From Gerris lacustris (taxonomy: Eukaryota > Arthropoda > Insecta > Hemiptera > Gerridae), in contig OX578280.1 in NCBI GenBank assembly GCA_951217055.1, positions 47,123,882-47,187,881 of the forward strand: a stretch of 64,000 bases of DNA, given 5' to 3'. Below the pieces are notes generated by a model. The model made no database searches. It saw only the letters and a program-made list of their open reading frames with translations, and was not told the origin of the DNA. Positions 23,925 through 35,673 of the stretch are shown here, piece by piece; the stretch's first letter is position 1, and each line of letters starts with the position of its first letter. The translations under genes were made by a program, and so were the position numbers.

Positions 23925-24466
23925 GAGTATTTACAAATACGTATATTGTATTACTGCTGACTTGATATGGGTTGTAGATTTTTAATGAATATGGTTAATG
24001 ATATTAGTGTTCGAGCGTTTTCTTTTTTTGACATTTTAAATCAGACTAATTGTGTTAAATGTCAATCTAAATTTTCCCTTAAAAAAAACTTAATTAGTTC
24101 CCATCTTTCCAATTAGAAAAAAAGGATTTCTAGAGGACAGTTGGAGAAATGGGAAGGAAATGTTCAATTTCAAGAAAAGAGTAAATTGAGTTTAGAAGGC
24201 ATCTGGTTACACTTAAACCAAAGCCTGACGTCTTCTTGGACCCTTATCACGTTTTCAGGGGGGGGGGGATTATAGAAACACAATTATATTTGGGGAACAC
24301 TACCCAACTTCTAAAATTACTAAAGAAAAATTGACTTTAAATTGTAATTAATGTACATGAACTCTAGAAAAATTGGTTTTAAACAATTATTACTCCAAAG
24401 ATATCTTGTAATGAAATTCGATTTAGTGCGAATCGATTGCTTGCAATCGAATTTAAAATACACTGC

Positions 24467-25046
24467 CAATTAGTGTGGCATTTAGCTTCCTCGCATCCTA
24501 TCACGTACTTTATTGTTTTTATGGTTTTACAAGCCATTATTGTCTAATTTGTTTGTTTCCCCCGTTTTTTTAATCCGTCGAAATTATTTTGGATTTTTTA
24601 CATGAATTAAAGTATCAATTTAGCAATAGTTAAAGAGCGCAGACGGTTCAAATTAATCTGGTGCTATCTGCAGGTTACTTTCGATAAACTATAAAAGTTT
24701 CATATACAAATCATATAAGTACTTATGAAGCTATAGGTGTAAATAAATGTATGTTTGTGAGCATGTGGAAGAGAAACAAATGAGCGCAGAAGGTTGAAAC
24801 TTATATGGGAGAAAACAATGGGCTAATCATGATCTACCATCCAAATTTCATTAAAATCAGACGTATAGTTTAAAAATAATATGTTGGTTCGCAAAAATAG
24901 AGCGACAGACAGACAACCACAGGAACCAAGACAGGACCAACAGACAGGAACCAAAAATGTTCCCTGTTGTCTGAAACGGATTTCTGTCAAAATGTTTCGT
25001 CCTTTGGAACGTAGCTTCCGTTACCTTCGGTAAGCTCGGAAGCAAA

Positions 25047-25049
<3 letters not shown>
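24467..25049 (-). mobile_element. Family A element, fullest copy, reverse orientation
   Basis: Left edge actgccaattagtgtggcat then agcttcctcgcatcc; right edge ccttcggtaagctcggaagc. Between them come, reversed, gtgtaaataaatgtatg, tgcgcagaaggttgaaac, gggctaatcatgatctacca, tttcattaaaatcagacgta, ttggttcgcaaaaat, a gacagacagac tract and cggatttctgtc. An extra accaagacaggaccaacaga block shows local duplication. Confidence 0.6.

Positions 25050-25096
<47 letters not shown>
25050..25096 (+). repeat. (TA)n microsatellite
   Basis: About 47 bp of alternating a and t immediately after the family A edge. Confidence 0.9.
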
Positions 25097-25098
<2 letters not shown>

Positions 25099-25194
25099 CA
25101 ATTTTTAAAAGTTAAGAGTCTTTTGAAACGAATTTCAAGTCCTTTTGTCCTTTTTTTTTAGATTCTCTTTTGCCTCTACAGGATAATTTACCTA

Positions 25195-25735
25195 TTGATG
25201 GCAAATAAATTAGATTTTGAAATTTCAATGGACTTACACGTTTTAAGATCCCTTGAGTGCTATAAAGCAGTTTTTTTAAAAAAGGTCTGTCGATTCTATC
25301 GCTTTGCACATGCGTGGAGCATTAACTAATGGGCTAGTTTAGACAAAATTTGACATACATGTTTGGAAAAATCAAACACTTAATTTAACATGAAATTTTG
25401 GGGAGCTAATCCCGTTAAACTGGAAACGGTTCCGACAACTTTTATCTAAAAATTCCAGACTGTATTCCAATTAAAATTCGTATTCAAATTAAAATTCTAG
25501 TTTCCGATACATTAATAAAAATTAATTTAATTGCGAAGGGTGAAAGGGCGGGTTCGATTCCCCAGCGGGGAGGAATTAGTTTTAAAGTAAATTTTTATTA
25601 AATGAGACTGTGACCCCCCCCCCCCCCCCAAAAAAAAAAAAAACCTACAAATATAATACATTGGACAAAGAAATTATGTATATGAGAAAGTTCAATTCGA
25701 TTTGTATGGTAGGACCGATTTGATCTTTTTCTGCT
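25195..25735 (+). repeat. Family B copy
   Basis: Carries ttttaagatcccttgagtgc, a 'atgggctagtttagacaaaa' block, acatacatgtttgg, gggcgggttcgattcccc (T-arm-like), then c and a homopolymers and tatgagaaagttcaattcga followed by aggaccgattt. It is more diverged than the 17600 unit. Confidence 0.55.
25611..25645 (+). repeat. poly(C) then poly(A) tract
   Basis: A run of about 16 c followed by about 14 a inside the family B copy. Confidence 0.85.
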
Positions 25736-25859
25736 TTTTGAATGTTCTTTTTTTTATTTTGGAATGTTCATGTTCTTCATTTTTTAATTTTCCCAGTCTT
25801 CCATTTAAAGTATTCTCTTTTCTTATGAATTTATATGAACATCCTGTTCGTCAAAACAA

Positions 25860-26480
25860 TGTTAAATTTACTCATGCAATCCCGAGGCGAAGTAATAATG
25901 TCTTAATAATCTCTAAGCTATTTATGATGTCCTGTTCCTGTTATATAACCCATTAGTTTTTGAACTTGAACAACAAAATTTGTTGTGCATGTACCTAATT
26001 ATTTTATTGCAATGAGGACAAAAAAATAATCTTAAATCGCCACGAAAATCCCGAGGCGATGAAGTACTGTTGTTTATAACCTTTTAGCTAATTATGACGT
26101 CCTGGTCCTTTAATATAAGTTCTATGTACTTATAACGTGTTATATAAGTCAAATCTGTTTAACACTGCGTTAAATGAGAAATCCTATTGACCATTCAAAC
26201 ACAAGGCTACCACATTCCATGTATTCTTAACTCCCTTGATGGTTATGACGTACTTGGTCCTGTTATATAACTCATAAATTTTTGTATACCTGAACAAATA
26301 ATTTATTAATTGTTTTATTTCTATTACAAAAATTAAAAGAACGATCTTATATTGACACCGCCACCCTGAGTCGTAGTTATATGACTATAGTTCATATTTC
26401 TTAGATACTTGTGATATCATAGTCCTGTAATATTTGTATTCCTAAAATTAAAATAATAATCTTTACTTTGATATTTTTCA
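25860..26480 (+). repeat. Diverged tandem repeat, unit roughly 190 bp
   Basis: The words 'ttatgatgtcctgttcctgt', 'attatgacgtcctggtcctt', 'gttatgacgtacttggtcct' and 'ttgtgatatcatagtcctgt' recur at about 190-bp spacing, each preceded by a ctaagct/ttagct-like word. Three to four old units are present. The first two also share tcccgaggcga. Confidence 0.5.
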
Positions 26481-27279
26481 ATAAAACAAAAAATATATTT
26501 TTTAAAACTAATATTTTCTATACCTTTCTTAGTACGGTTAATATGGTAATTTGAATTTGTATATTGTTTACCTTTTCCTAGCTTTTTCTTTAAAAATAAT
26601 TAATTCTGAACTAATTTGATTAGATTTCCTTTTGAGTTCTTTTTTTACCCATATTATATAAAAGTTCTTAAAGCGTAGATTAAGACTATATTTTTGTAAG
26701 CACCATTTAGATCATTGTGAAATTAAAACTCTATAAAGCTTGTTTTTTTATAAACTCTTTACTTGTGTCGCCCTCGTCCTGTAAAAGAGTCACGAACAGG
26801 CGTTGGCTAAAGCCTGTAATACTTGTGCGTTATATCTAAACAATAAATTCTAATCAAGTTGTAGGCAAGGCTTTTAGTATCTGAAATTCTCCGATCATCC
26901 TTTCACTTTGTATTTTATGTGACTTCATTTTCTCAATCCGAGTTGTACTCGTATATTTATAGAGTGAGTAGTGTTGTGATAAAGCAAAAATAAATGTTGC
27001 CGGATTTATCGTTTTTGTCCCTTTAGTCCATATCTGTATAAACTTGCCTGTGTCACGTCTATACTAGCGTGTAGAGCCTATATCTCCAAAATGCTATTAC
27101 ATCCTACTGATTCCATTTCGATGACTTGTAGTATGCATATCTATGATTTTTTTTAAGTCAACGAAGATTTTGTTTTAAACATTTTAAAATGCGTAATCAA
27201 TTTAAATGTCATTTAACCATTCATGATAGCAATGAAGTATAGATGCCCCTAAACATCACACATTTTCTTATCCACTGCT
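26481..27279. other. Intergenic AT-rich sequence, no gene recognised
   Basis: No supported frame or family. Confidence 0.4.
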
Positions 27280-28000
27280 TAACACTGATGAACAATACTG
27301 CATCGTGATAACTCGAAACAACAAATATCCCACATTTCTTTACCTATAGCTTAACACTGATGAACAACACTGCATCGCGATAACTTGAAACATCAAGTAT
27401 CTCATATTTCTTTATCCATATCTTAACATTGATGAACAACACTGCATCGTGATAACCTGAAACAACAAGTATCCCACATTTATTTATCCATAGCTTAACA
27501 CTGATGAAACACTGCATCGTGATAACCTGAAACAACACGTATCCCACATTTCTTTATCCATAGCTTAACATGGATGAACAACAAATCATCGTGATGTTAA
27601 TTTAAAACAGCAACAAGTATCCCCCTTTTTTTCAACAAGTATCTTTTTGTCCATTACTAAACATTGATGAAAAACAACAGCATCGTAATGTTAATTTAAA
27701 ACAGTATCCCCCATCTCTTTGCCCATTACTAAACATGAATATGAAAAACAACAGCATCGTACTGTTAATTTAAAACAACAAGTATCCCCCATCTCTTTGC
27801 CCATTACTAAACATGAATGAAAAACAAAGCACCGTGATGTTAATTTAAAACAACAACAATTATCCCCATCTCTTTGTCCATTACTAAACATTAATGAAAA
27901 ACAACAGCATCGTAATGTTAATTTAAAACAACAACAATGCCCTATCTCTTTCACCATTACTAAACATGGATGAACAACACAGCATCGTGACGCTAACTTC
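27280..28000 (+). repeat. Minisatellite, about ten units of 71-79 bp
   Basis: Units start near 27280, 27352, 27424, 27496, 27566, 27660, 27730, 27808, 27887 and 27963, each with a(c/t)tgatgaa(c/a)aac..agcatcgt, then a c/a-rich stretch and tatccc..atttctttatccat. The first half has 'gataacttgaaacaacaagt', the second half 'gttaatttaaaacaaca', so two subtypes are blocked rather than mixed. The minus-strand frames at 27344 and 27691 are repeat translations. Confidence 0.85.
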
Positions 28001-29795
28001 TTTAATCATTCACCAGTTTATCTATTTCACTGAAAATGGTGTTTAAATGAGAAGGGGATTTTAACGAAATGGGGTCGCAGCTGGAAGGTCCCAAATTGGT
28101 TTGTATGTTTACTGTTCACTGTCACATCTATTTTAGAATTGGCTATATTTCGAGCCACAAACTCAATAGAATCCTTAAGAAAAAGAAAACTAGGTAAAAA
28201 TATATCTATATTACATTAATCTATCTCTACCATTAATTAGTGTGTGGGTATATTTTTGTATGTCTGTTTCATCTTTGTGTAATATATTTTTATATTAGTA
28301 TTAGACCTGATTTTTAAAAAATTAGTTAGTCTTATTTCATTCATTAGTTTTTTTCCCGAAATAATCTGTATTTTTTATTTAAACTATGGAATTATTTCTA
28401 GTGAGCAAATAAAATTCAAAGAATGTAGTTAATTTAGACATATCAGCTGATAAATTAAATTTTAGTCAATTTAAATTAATTAAACAAATCAGACCCTTCT
28501 ATTTTATTCTGTTTAATGTTAAAAATAAATAAAAACACTATCACGTAAAATGCACCAATGCAACTTCTGTACTACTTAGTGATTACATCAATACAATTTA
28601 GAGTAAATTAAATATTATAATTTAATTATGTGTATAGATTGCTTAGGTAAAGAATTGTATTTTGCTTTAAATTAAAATTAATATTATTATTAATTTTAAT
28701 AAATGTATTAATTTAAACAAGTTTTTTTTTCTAAAAAATAATCTACGCAAATATATATTTGTACTCAAGGCGTTCTCCTATATTTTATTTGAATACCTCC
28801 ACATGACGTTTAACCCTTTGATGTTAAGGAATGATTTTTTGGGACTCTCCTATTTGACCGGTGTTATTATACATAAAATAACAGCAAAGTTTTAAATTGC
28901 TGTGTTGGGGTAATTTCGGATATACAGGTGCGTGAACGATACATAGACAGACGGATAGACAAAGTTTAGGAAATCTAAATGGTCCTCATTTTTGCTTACG
29001 TACCCTAAAAATAGTAAAACAAAAATAAATAAAAGTAACAAAGATAAAATAACATAAGTACAGACCGGGGTCCACTCCATATAAGGTCAGTTTTAGGTTA
29101 GTTAGTTAGGTTAGTTTTAGTGGCCCCCAGTATCTACAGATTTACCAATATCTCTTATCTTAATACATTCTTGATAACATTAAGAACTACATAAAACAAA
29201 TTTAACTCTGCTATTAGCTAAGTGCAGTCGAAGCTTTTAAAAATTATAATAATAAATATTTAAAAATAACATATTTACTTGTAGGTTAAATTTATTTGAT
29301 AAGGAGGTCATATTGTGCATGACGTATAAGCACAAGCACACAATGCAACGTAAACAACAATAAATAATCATAATCTGATAGCAAATGTATAATTTCGTTA
29401 AGTTAGATAATATTGATTATGGAATGGGTTACATTGGCCTAGTTTTTGTTTTTTCTATGATCTAATCTTGTATGTTATGAACAGGAATGTTCCCTGTTTA
29501 CTTTATTCCTGTTTTTGTTTCAACTACAATTGCAATCCAAACTATTATGATGAGTCATTTATACTTTTTTTTCTTTTAGAATTGACTGATTTTCATTTTA
29601 ATTAAAAAGAGCAATCAATAAATTATTGTGCATATACAGTGGTGTACACATATTAATTACCAATTTATTCATTATAAGATTTACTTTCTCTTACACGCCC
29701 TATATATGCAGGGTATATACTAAATGTAAGGCACAAATTAAGGGGGTTATTCCTTGGACTATTTTAAGAATAATTAAACCTTAGACGATTTTTCG
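28001..29795. other. Intergenic AT-rich sequence, no gene recognised
   Basis: Includes a small perfect hairpin attaaaattaat/attaattttaat at about 28671-28701. At 28915-29010 there is a reversed gacagacgg tract of the kind seen in the dispersed families. No gene was found. Confidence 0.4.
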
Positions 29796-29799
29796 GAAA

Positions 29800-31870
29800 T
29801 CGTTTCATTTCGAAGATACAGGGCGAGGTAAATGGTGGACCAGACTTCGAAAGCTGTAAAGCTGTTTTGGAGGAATAAATTTGTAGTATATTTAATCGGC
29901 TTCCTTTTAAGTGCAAAATGAAGTCTCTAGGCCCAGTAGTTCAGTTGCAATCAATCGTAAAAAACACAAAAACGGAATATTAGGCTAGTCAAATTAGACC
30001 TATAATTCGCAAAGCTTGATGCAGTTCTGATTTTTTGATATGTTGTTCGGACCAGGTAGAGTAGTGTGATCCTAAGTATGCAGCTTCGAAAAACCTGTGC
30101 TAGCTGCGTAATATGTGGAAAACTGAAAATTGTTTGGACTTTTTTCAGTTGTTGCTATATATATACCTCGTAAACTTTGCGTTGTTCGATGTTAGTTGTT
30201 CTTACTATTTTTTGAGTACAATACATTTACAACAATTAAAGTCCAATGGTAACTCGGTACGTTCAATAGTTTCCGAGATATGACACTTTAAAAATTGGAT
30301 TTTTAAAAAAAAAAAATGAAAATTTTAAGTATTGCTCTAGTTTTGGGGCGAATATCGGCGTAAAAATGTTAACCTATAAGAAAAGTAATGGGGATTGAAG
30401 TTGTAGTAAATATAATTGGCTTCCTTTATTTAAGGTCCAATGGAAACTCTGTACGTCCAGTAGTTACCGAGATGTGACACTTTAAAAATTACATACTATC
30501 ATTTTCTAAAAAATGGAAATTTTAAGTATTCCTCTCGTTTCGGGCCGAATATCGGCATAAAACCTCTCACCTACGAGAAAAGTCATAAGAAAAGAAGTTG
30601 TAGTAAATTTAATTGGCTTTAATGCAAGCACAAAATGAAGCCTGTAGACAAAACATTTCTGTTGCATTCGTAAAATGAACAAAAAATGGAAAATGTAATT
30701 TTTAAGATATGAATCTAAACCACTTTTTATAACAAGTTTTGGGCATTTGACTAAAGAAAAATGCATAGAATCATATTTAAAGGCGGAAAATTGAGATTAC
30801 CTGTATGTAAATTTCTTATTATTAGTAATCAAAGCGTTTAACGTATTAGTTTTTTCGAGGGTCCTGGCTGATGACGGTCGTATTCCGAGACTGAAAGAAG
30901 TTGTTTGGGAATTTTGTCTATGTTGTCTATAGGGATCGTCGGGGCGTCTCCATCCTTGTCTAATAGAATTATAACGACGGTGGGGGGTTCAATATCTCTA
31001 CGAGTGAAAGATGTGGTGAAAGTGTGAGTGCAACTTGATTTACCTCTGCCACTTTTCTGTATAAGTATAAACATTTCCAAAGGTCGATCCCAAGGCGCAG
31101 AGGAGAACGAGTAGGCCCGCAACCTCTCAAATCAACGATCTCATTCTCGTAGGATGTGTTTTGTTAAGGGCGGTTTCGGAAAATAGCGCAAGTCTGGATC
31201 TTCTTTCGCTTTCTTAGTTTCAATGCTCTCGAGTCTAAACGCAGAGCACAACTGGTCAATGAGGCATCGTTTATTGGAGGAGTTGGCTAACAGTTTCTCC
31301 TAGAGCACAATGAAGATAGTTAAGGAGTCATAAAGGGAAGTGACATCATTGTTCCGCGGTTTTAGTCCTCCTGAGGGCCCCATCCTATTCTTGAATATAG
31401 CAACGATTGCTCTGATCGAATCGTTTCGGTGCCACGAAATGTTGTGAAGAAGGTATCCCCCCATCTACGAATACAAACTTTCAACGTCAAACGGCGTGTT
31501 ATGCACTGTAATAGAGCTAGTGATTGTTGTCAAATGGCCACAACTTGTTATTGGAAGTGGTTTAGGCTCAAGTACAATTTTCCGGGTTTTTTTTTACGAT
31601 TTAAACAGAACTATTTTGTCTACAGGCTTGGTTTTGTGCTTGTATAAAAATGATATAATTTTTAAAGTGTCATATCTCGGTATACTGGACGTACAGAGTT
31701 TCCATTGGACCTTAAAGGAAGCCGATTAAATGTACTACAAATTTATTCCGTATGCATTTTCTCGTAGGGGGGCAGTTTTATGCCGATATTTGGCCCGAAA
31801 CGAGAGCAACTCTATTTTTTGAAAAAATTTCCAATTTTCGAAGTGCCTTATCTCGAAACCTATGTGGTCA
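29800..31870. mobile_element. Inverted-repeat element with internally repeated left arm
   Basis: The right arm (about 31500-31870) is the reverse complement of sequence in the left arm: for example ggtccaatggaaactctgta then cgtccagtag at about 30434 against its complement at about 31690. The left arm itself contains three related units, marked by ttgtagtaaat/ttgtagtatatttaatcggcttcc at about 29880, 30400 and 30600. The centre is richer in GC and holds decayed coding sequence (31141-31299). Outer ends and target duplication were not resolved. Confidence 0.6.
31141..31299 (-). pseudogene. Decayed transposon-associated PIN/XPG-like nuclease fragment (tentative)
   Basis: The minus strand gives 52 codons beginning EKLLANSSNKRCLIDQLCSA and containing a KAKEDPDL word, closed by TGA. 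I recall a recurrent arthropod and cnidarian repeat-borne protein with an L-x-N-x-x-NK-x-x-x-I pattern followed by an acidic D-A-D motif, usually annotated as a PIN or FEN1-like nuclease. The stop just upstream and the changed acidic residues suggest a relic. The minus frame 30838-31122, with a PTVVIILLDKDGD word, may be the frameshifted continuation. This is resemblance only and may be wrong. Confidence 0.3.
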
Positions 31871-31983
31871 AAAAATTAGTTTGACCAGGGAAATTTGAAG
31901 GAAAGTTTTCACAAAGTTTTCCGCTAAAATTAACCTTTTTTGAAATATTTTGAAAAAACTGAAAACAGTGCCAAAATTTTGTG

Positions 31984-32118
31984 GTCCACAGAGTGATCTT
32001 GTTCTCTGTCCTCAAATCCCACAGAGTGATCTGGTTTTCTGTCCTCAAATCCCACAGAGTGATTGTTCTCTGTCCTCAAATCACACAGAGTGATCTTCTT
32101 CCCCCTCCTCAAATTCCG
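31984..32118 (+). repeat. Short tandem repeat, about 32-34 bp x 4
   Basis: The unit cacagagtgatcttgttctc, continuing tgtcctcaaatcc, occurs four times with rising divergence; a stray related word (gagtgattgtgttctctgg) occurs at about 32353. The 62-69 codon minus frames here are repeat translations. Confidence 0.8.
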
Positions 32119-33478
32119 CATGGAGTAATCTTGTTCCACATTAATTTACGCTGACTTAGAGTGTAGATGATATAAAATAGAGTATAGAGCAGGGGTCGCA
32201 AACCTACCGCGAGACGTTTTTATCAAGCCAGCCTCACTGCAAAATACCCCGTTAAAAATTAACTTAAACAATGCTAAGTTATAAATTCTCTACAATCAAA
32301 TTCCAAAAAATCACCACGATTCTTATTGAGGTTTTGTTTTGGCCGAAATAGAGAGTGATTGTGTTCTCTGGATATTCCATACCATTGTGCTTACTTCATC
32401 CGACCCTCTGAAGACCATCCTTTCCAGGTACGTGTTCCTTTGATCAAAAAATAAATATTAACCAGTTTTCCTTTTGAGCTGTGCGAGATTTTTTATTTAA
32501 AACGTACAATCACTTGTCGCTTAAGGCGAATGCTTCGATTCTTTACAGATACTGTATACTTATAATTTATTTATCATTTAAATTGCCTTTACAGATAAAA
32601 ATAATTGTCTCAATATATTAGAAAATAATAATTAACTTTTTTTTCTTTTTAAAAAGCTTTTATCTCTTTTTAACAGAGCTTAAGCGATATTTTTTTTATT
32701 CCTTTTAACCAATTTAAGAGCGGATAAACGTGATTGATAGTTGAAGATTTAATGATATCTAACGCTCGTAAGATGTATGATAAGAAGTAGGGTACGCGTT
32801 TGTTGTCCAGAATTCAGTGCGTAGGAGGTAGGAAACAGTAAGGATTGATACGCGTGTAAGCAGAGCAATTTAAAACTGTCTGGAGAGGAAGGGACCTGAC
32901 GCGGTAATAGCAGAGCACCGACCCAGGGGAGTTTAATCAAACTGAGGCCCCCAGACAAACCTTATAGTCCAACATTACAGTCTAGGTCCCCTTTATAACA
33001 CCTAAATTGAACACAACACATGTTGTATTGTGTTCCATCTTCAGCCACATTCCTTCAAGGCTTTCTTCTTCAAACTAGAGATATGATACTATCGCCTTCA
33101 AAGTGTAAAAACTTGAATACAATTAAAAGAGTCGAGGTCAATAAAAGTGCATAATTTATCATTTATTTTATTGTCAAAGAACCTCAATAACAATACCTGA
33201 TGTATAATACTGTCTAGTTTTTTATCTTCTTTACGATTGTCTCGGTTATCAATAAACCTGTCTGGGTTTTTGTGGTTGCATTTAGTTATTATTGAAACAT
33301 TTTATAAAATATGACCATAAAAATAACTCCTCCCTGGTGAAGAATCAATCACGACCTCTCACTCTTTGCAATTAATGCAATTTTCCAGAAATTAGATTCT
33401 TCCCGGCAAAATTACATATGGTTAGATTCGTATTTAAATTAACTTACATTTCAGATTTTTTTAATCGAAGTCGTCGTT
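32119..33478. other. Intergenic sequence with a hAT-like end
   Basis: At 32188, gcaggggtcgcaaacctacc resembles the CAGGGGTC..AACC class of hAT termini; no partner end was found. No gene is supported. Confidence 0.35.
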
Positions 33479-33479
33479 T

Positions 33480-33543
33480 TACATATACCTACAACGTGTT
33501 TGTACACATACAACGTGTTTGTACATATACAGCATGTTTGCCA
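33480..33543 (+). repeat. Three 21-bp tandem units
   Basis: acatacaacgtgtttgt-type units occur three times with small changes. Confidence 0.65.
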
Positions 33544-35337
33544 CATGTTTCTGGTTCTGGCATGTTCGGGATTTTTTAGGGTAACCTATAACTAATAACC
33601 AACCTATTATATTGGCTTTTATCAGTTTTGATCCTTTTAGAAGTAATTCCGAAAAGGATTGTAAATCGTGTTCAAGCAGGGACAAAGTGTTGTGGTATTG
33701 ACGAGAAAATATAGAAAGTTGTTGTTTAGTATGTGTTTGCTTGCAATGGAACATTCTTGGTTAAGATTTATAAAAAAATGTAGTAATAAGATTATTTACC
33801 AAAACGATTAACCAAGCATTTCCGGTTAAGTAAGAACTCATTTTCACGCCCATGTAATTGAATTGAAATGTTACTGGCTTAAGATCTGATTCATCCGGTA
33901 TTTGATAACCGCTCTTCCATTTAACTTGTGATCATAAAAATACATTCTTATAAATAATGTTGTATTAAAATCAATAATTGACGCGAGCATAAGCGAGCTT
34001 CTTATATTTAACAAAATATGCAACCTGACTGTCTGTCTGTCAGTAACGTATACTGAGCTCCGATTTTTTTGGAACAGAAGCCATATTTTTGACTAAAATA
34101 AGTGGACTAATATTCCATGTTATATTTGCATAAAAGATAATAGCGCACTAAGGTATGGGAGCACTAAGGAATGGGGACCACCTCATGAAAAAGTTGTCCA
34201 TGGGAAATATAGCTTCAGAATTGGAACAGTGACAAGACCTATATGTACATGAGATAGTTGGTCTGAGTTGCAATAAAACAATTTTGTTTTAGATAAAGTG
34301 TTTGTCGGACAAATTAGGTTTTTAATTGAGCAAGCGTAGTGAGTTCTTCATTTCAGAGAATTAATATTTTAAAAGCTTGTGTGTGTTTGTTTGTCTAATG
34401 ATAACTGACGTAATAATTTACCGATTTGAACCAAATTCGGCACACAAGTGCATCTCAGAATTTGTGGCATCTAGTAATAGCTTTTGGAAATTTCACATTT
34501 TATTTCCAAGATGGCGGCCAATATAGCGGATGACTAAAATAAATATTTTAGTCTGCAGTACGTGTTATTCATCGTTTTATAAGTCTTGAAGATTAGGAGG
34601 AGAATATGCAACTATTATTGCAAACACTTATAGCCGAGATTTTTATAACAAATATGGCCGAAATAAGGGTGTTGAAAATAAAGTTAATGCTTATGTGGCG
34701 TGTTTCATATAATTTTAAAGCTAGAGAAACTATATATACTATATTATATATTATGACAACTTCTTTAGAATGGCTGAGGTAATTATTATTTATGTTTCGT
34801 TTATCCTGAATACGCGAGTTAAGACTACAACGTATTACTAGTTTAGATCAACAGGTACTAAATTCTCTTACTACTCTTACTTCTATTACTCTTACTAAAA
34901 AAAAGTGTCTTCTCTTAGCGATTTTATCGAGTTCAACCATTCATATTGTACTAAATTGAAGTCGTTATTATTTTCTGAAGTCAAAGTCAAGTGCCTAAAA
35001 CGGATCACTATGTTCACAATCAAAATAATTCAAATGTTTTCTTGATAGGAAAAAATAATCGCATAAAATAGCAAATTACGTTAATTAAGACATTTTAACA
35101 TGATTTAAAGCTTAGGTCTATAAATTATTGTCCTTGATATTAAAATGTTTTGATATTAATACGAGCTGTTAAGCCCGTGGCAACGGGCAATAAGGAATTT
35201 TATATTTTCTCAATTTTATATTTAGGAAAAAAGTAAATTTATTTAGATATTTATCTATTTAGATAAGTTATTATATCTATTTGAAGACCGACAAATCAAA
35301 ACAAACATTTATTTTTATTGGAATGAATGTGGTTGCC
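33544..35337. other. Intergenic sequence with diverged dispersed repeats
   Basis: About 33975-34050 carries gcgagcataagcgagcttct and gactgtctgtctgtcagtaa, words related to family C. About 34430-34520 carries ccgatttgaaccaaattcgg and caagatggcggccaatatag; a similar 'atggcagac..caagatggcggac' string occurs at 52770. No gene was seen; the 91-codon minus frame at 33479-33754 is unrecognised. Confidence 0.35.
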
Positions 35338-35673
35338 TTAGCTTAGCAATAACAAATCATTTCTAGGTGTTCGTTGTTCGTCGCCGTCGGGACAATACTT
35401 GATTATATTAATGATTTGATGTAATTGAATCATGTTTAAATAGTCTTCTCTGCATAAATAGAAACGAACTTGGTTCCCGCATTTAAAGTCGTCGAGATAG
35501 ATTCGACGGAGCGTTACAGCTCCCTTGCAATTTCCCGGACTATTTGAGACGAGTTTGAAAGTGAAAACTGTAGCGAGGGGGAAAATTCGTCCTGTGAGGC
35601 AGGAAAATCCATCCTTTGTAAGGGAAAAAGGAAATCTATTGTTCTCGGAGGAAAGCGCCCTTTCCATAGTCAA
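35338..35673 (-). CDS. Unrecognised 111-codon frame
   Basis: This is the longest frame in the first 36 kb and lies in a patch less AT-rich than its surroundings. It has a start codon and a mixed, protein-like composition (for example GCAVTLRR-like basic and FYLCREDY words), but no domain I recognise, no visible splice context and an overlapping plus-strand frame (35525-35752). It could be an exon, a relic of a mobile element or chance. I assign no function. Confidence 0.2.
   Translation of the reverse strand: MTMERALSSENNRFPFSLTKDGFSCLTGRIFPLATVFTFKLVSNSPGNCKGAVTLRRIYLDDFKCGNQVRFYLCREDYLNMIQLHQIINIIKYCPDGDEQRTPRNDLLLLS

Noticed and set aside
27280..28000. CRISPR-like regular array
   Set aside because: Units are contiguous and diverged along their whole length with no unique spacers, and the genome is eukaryotic; it is a minisatellite.
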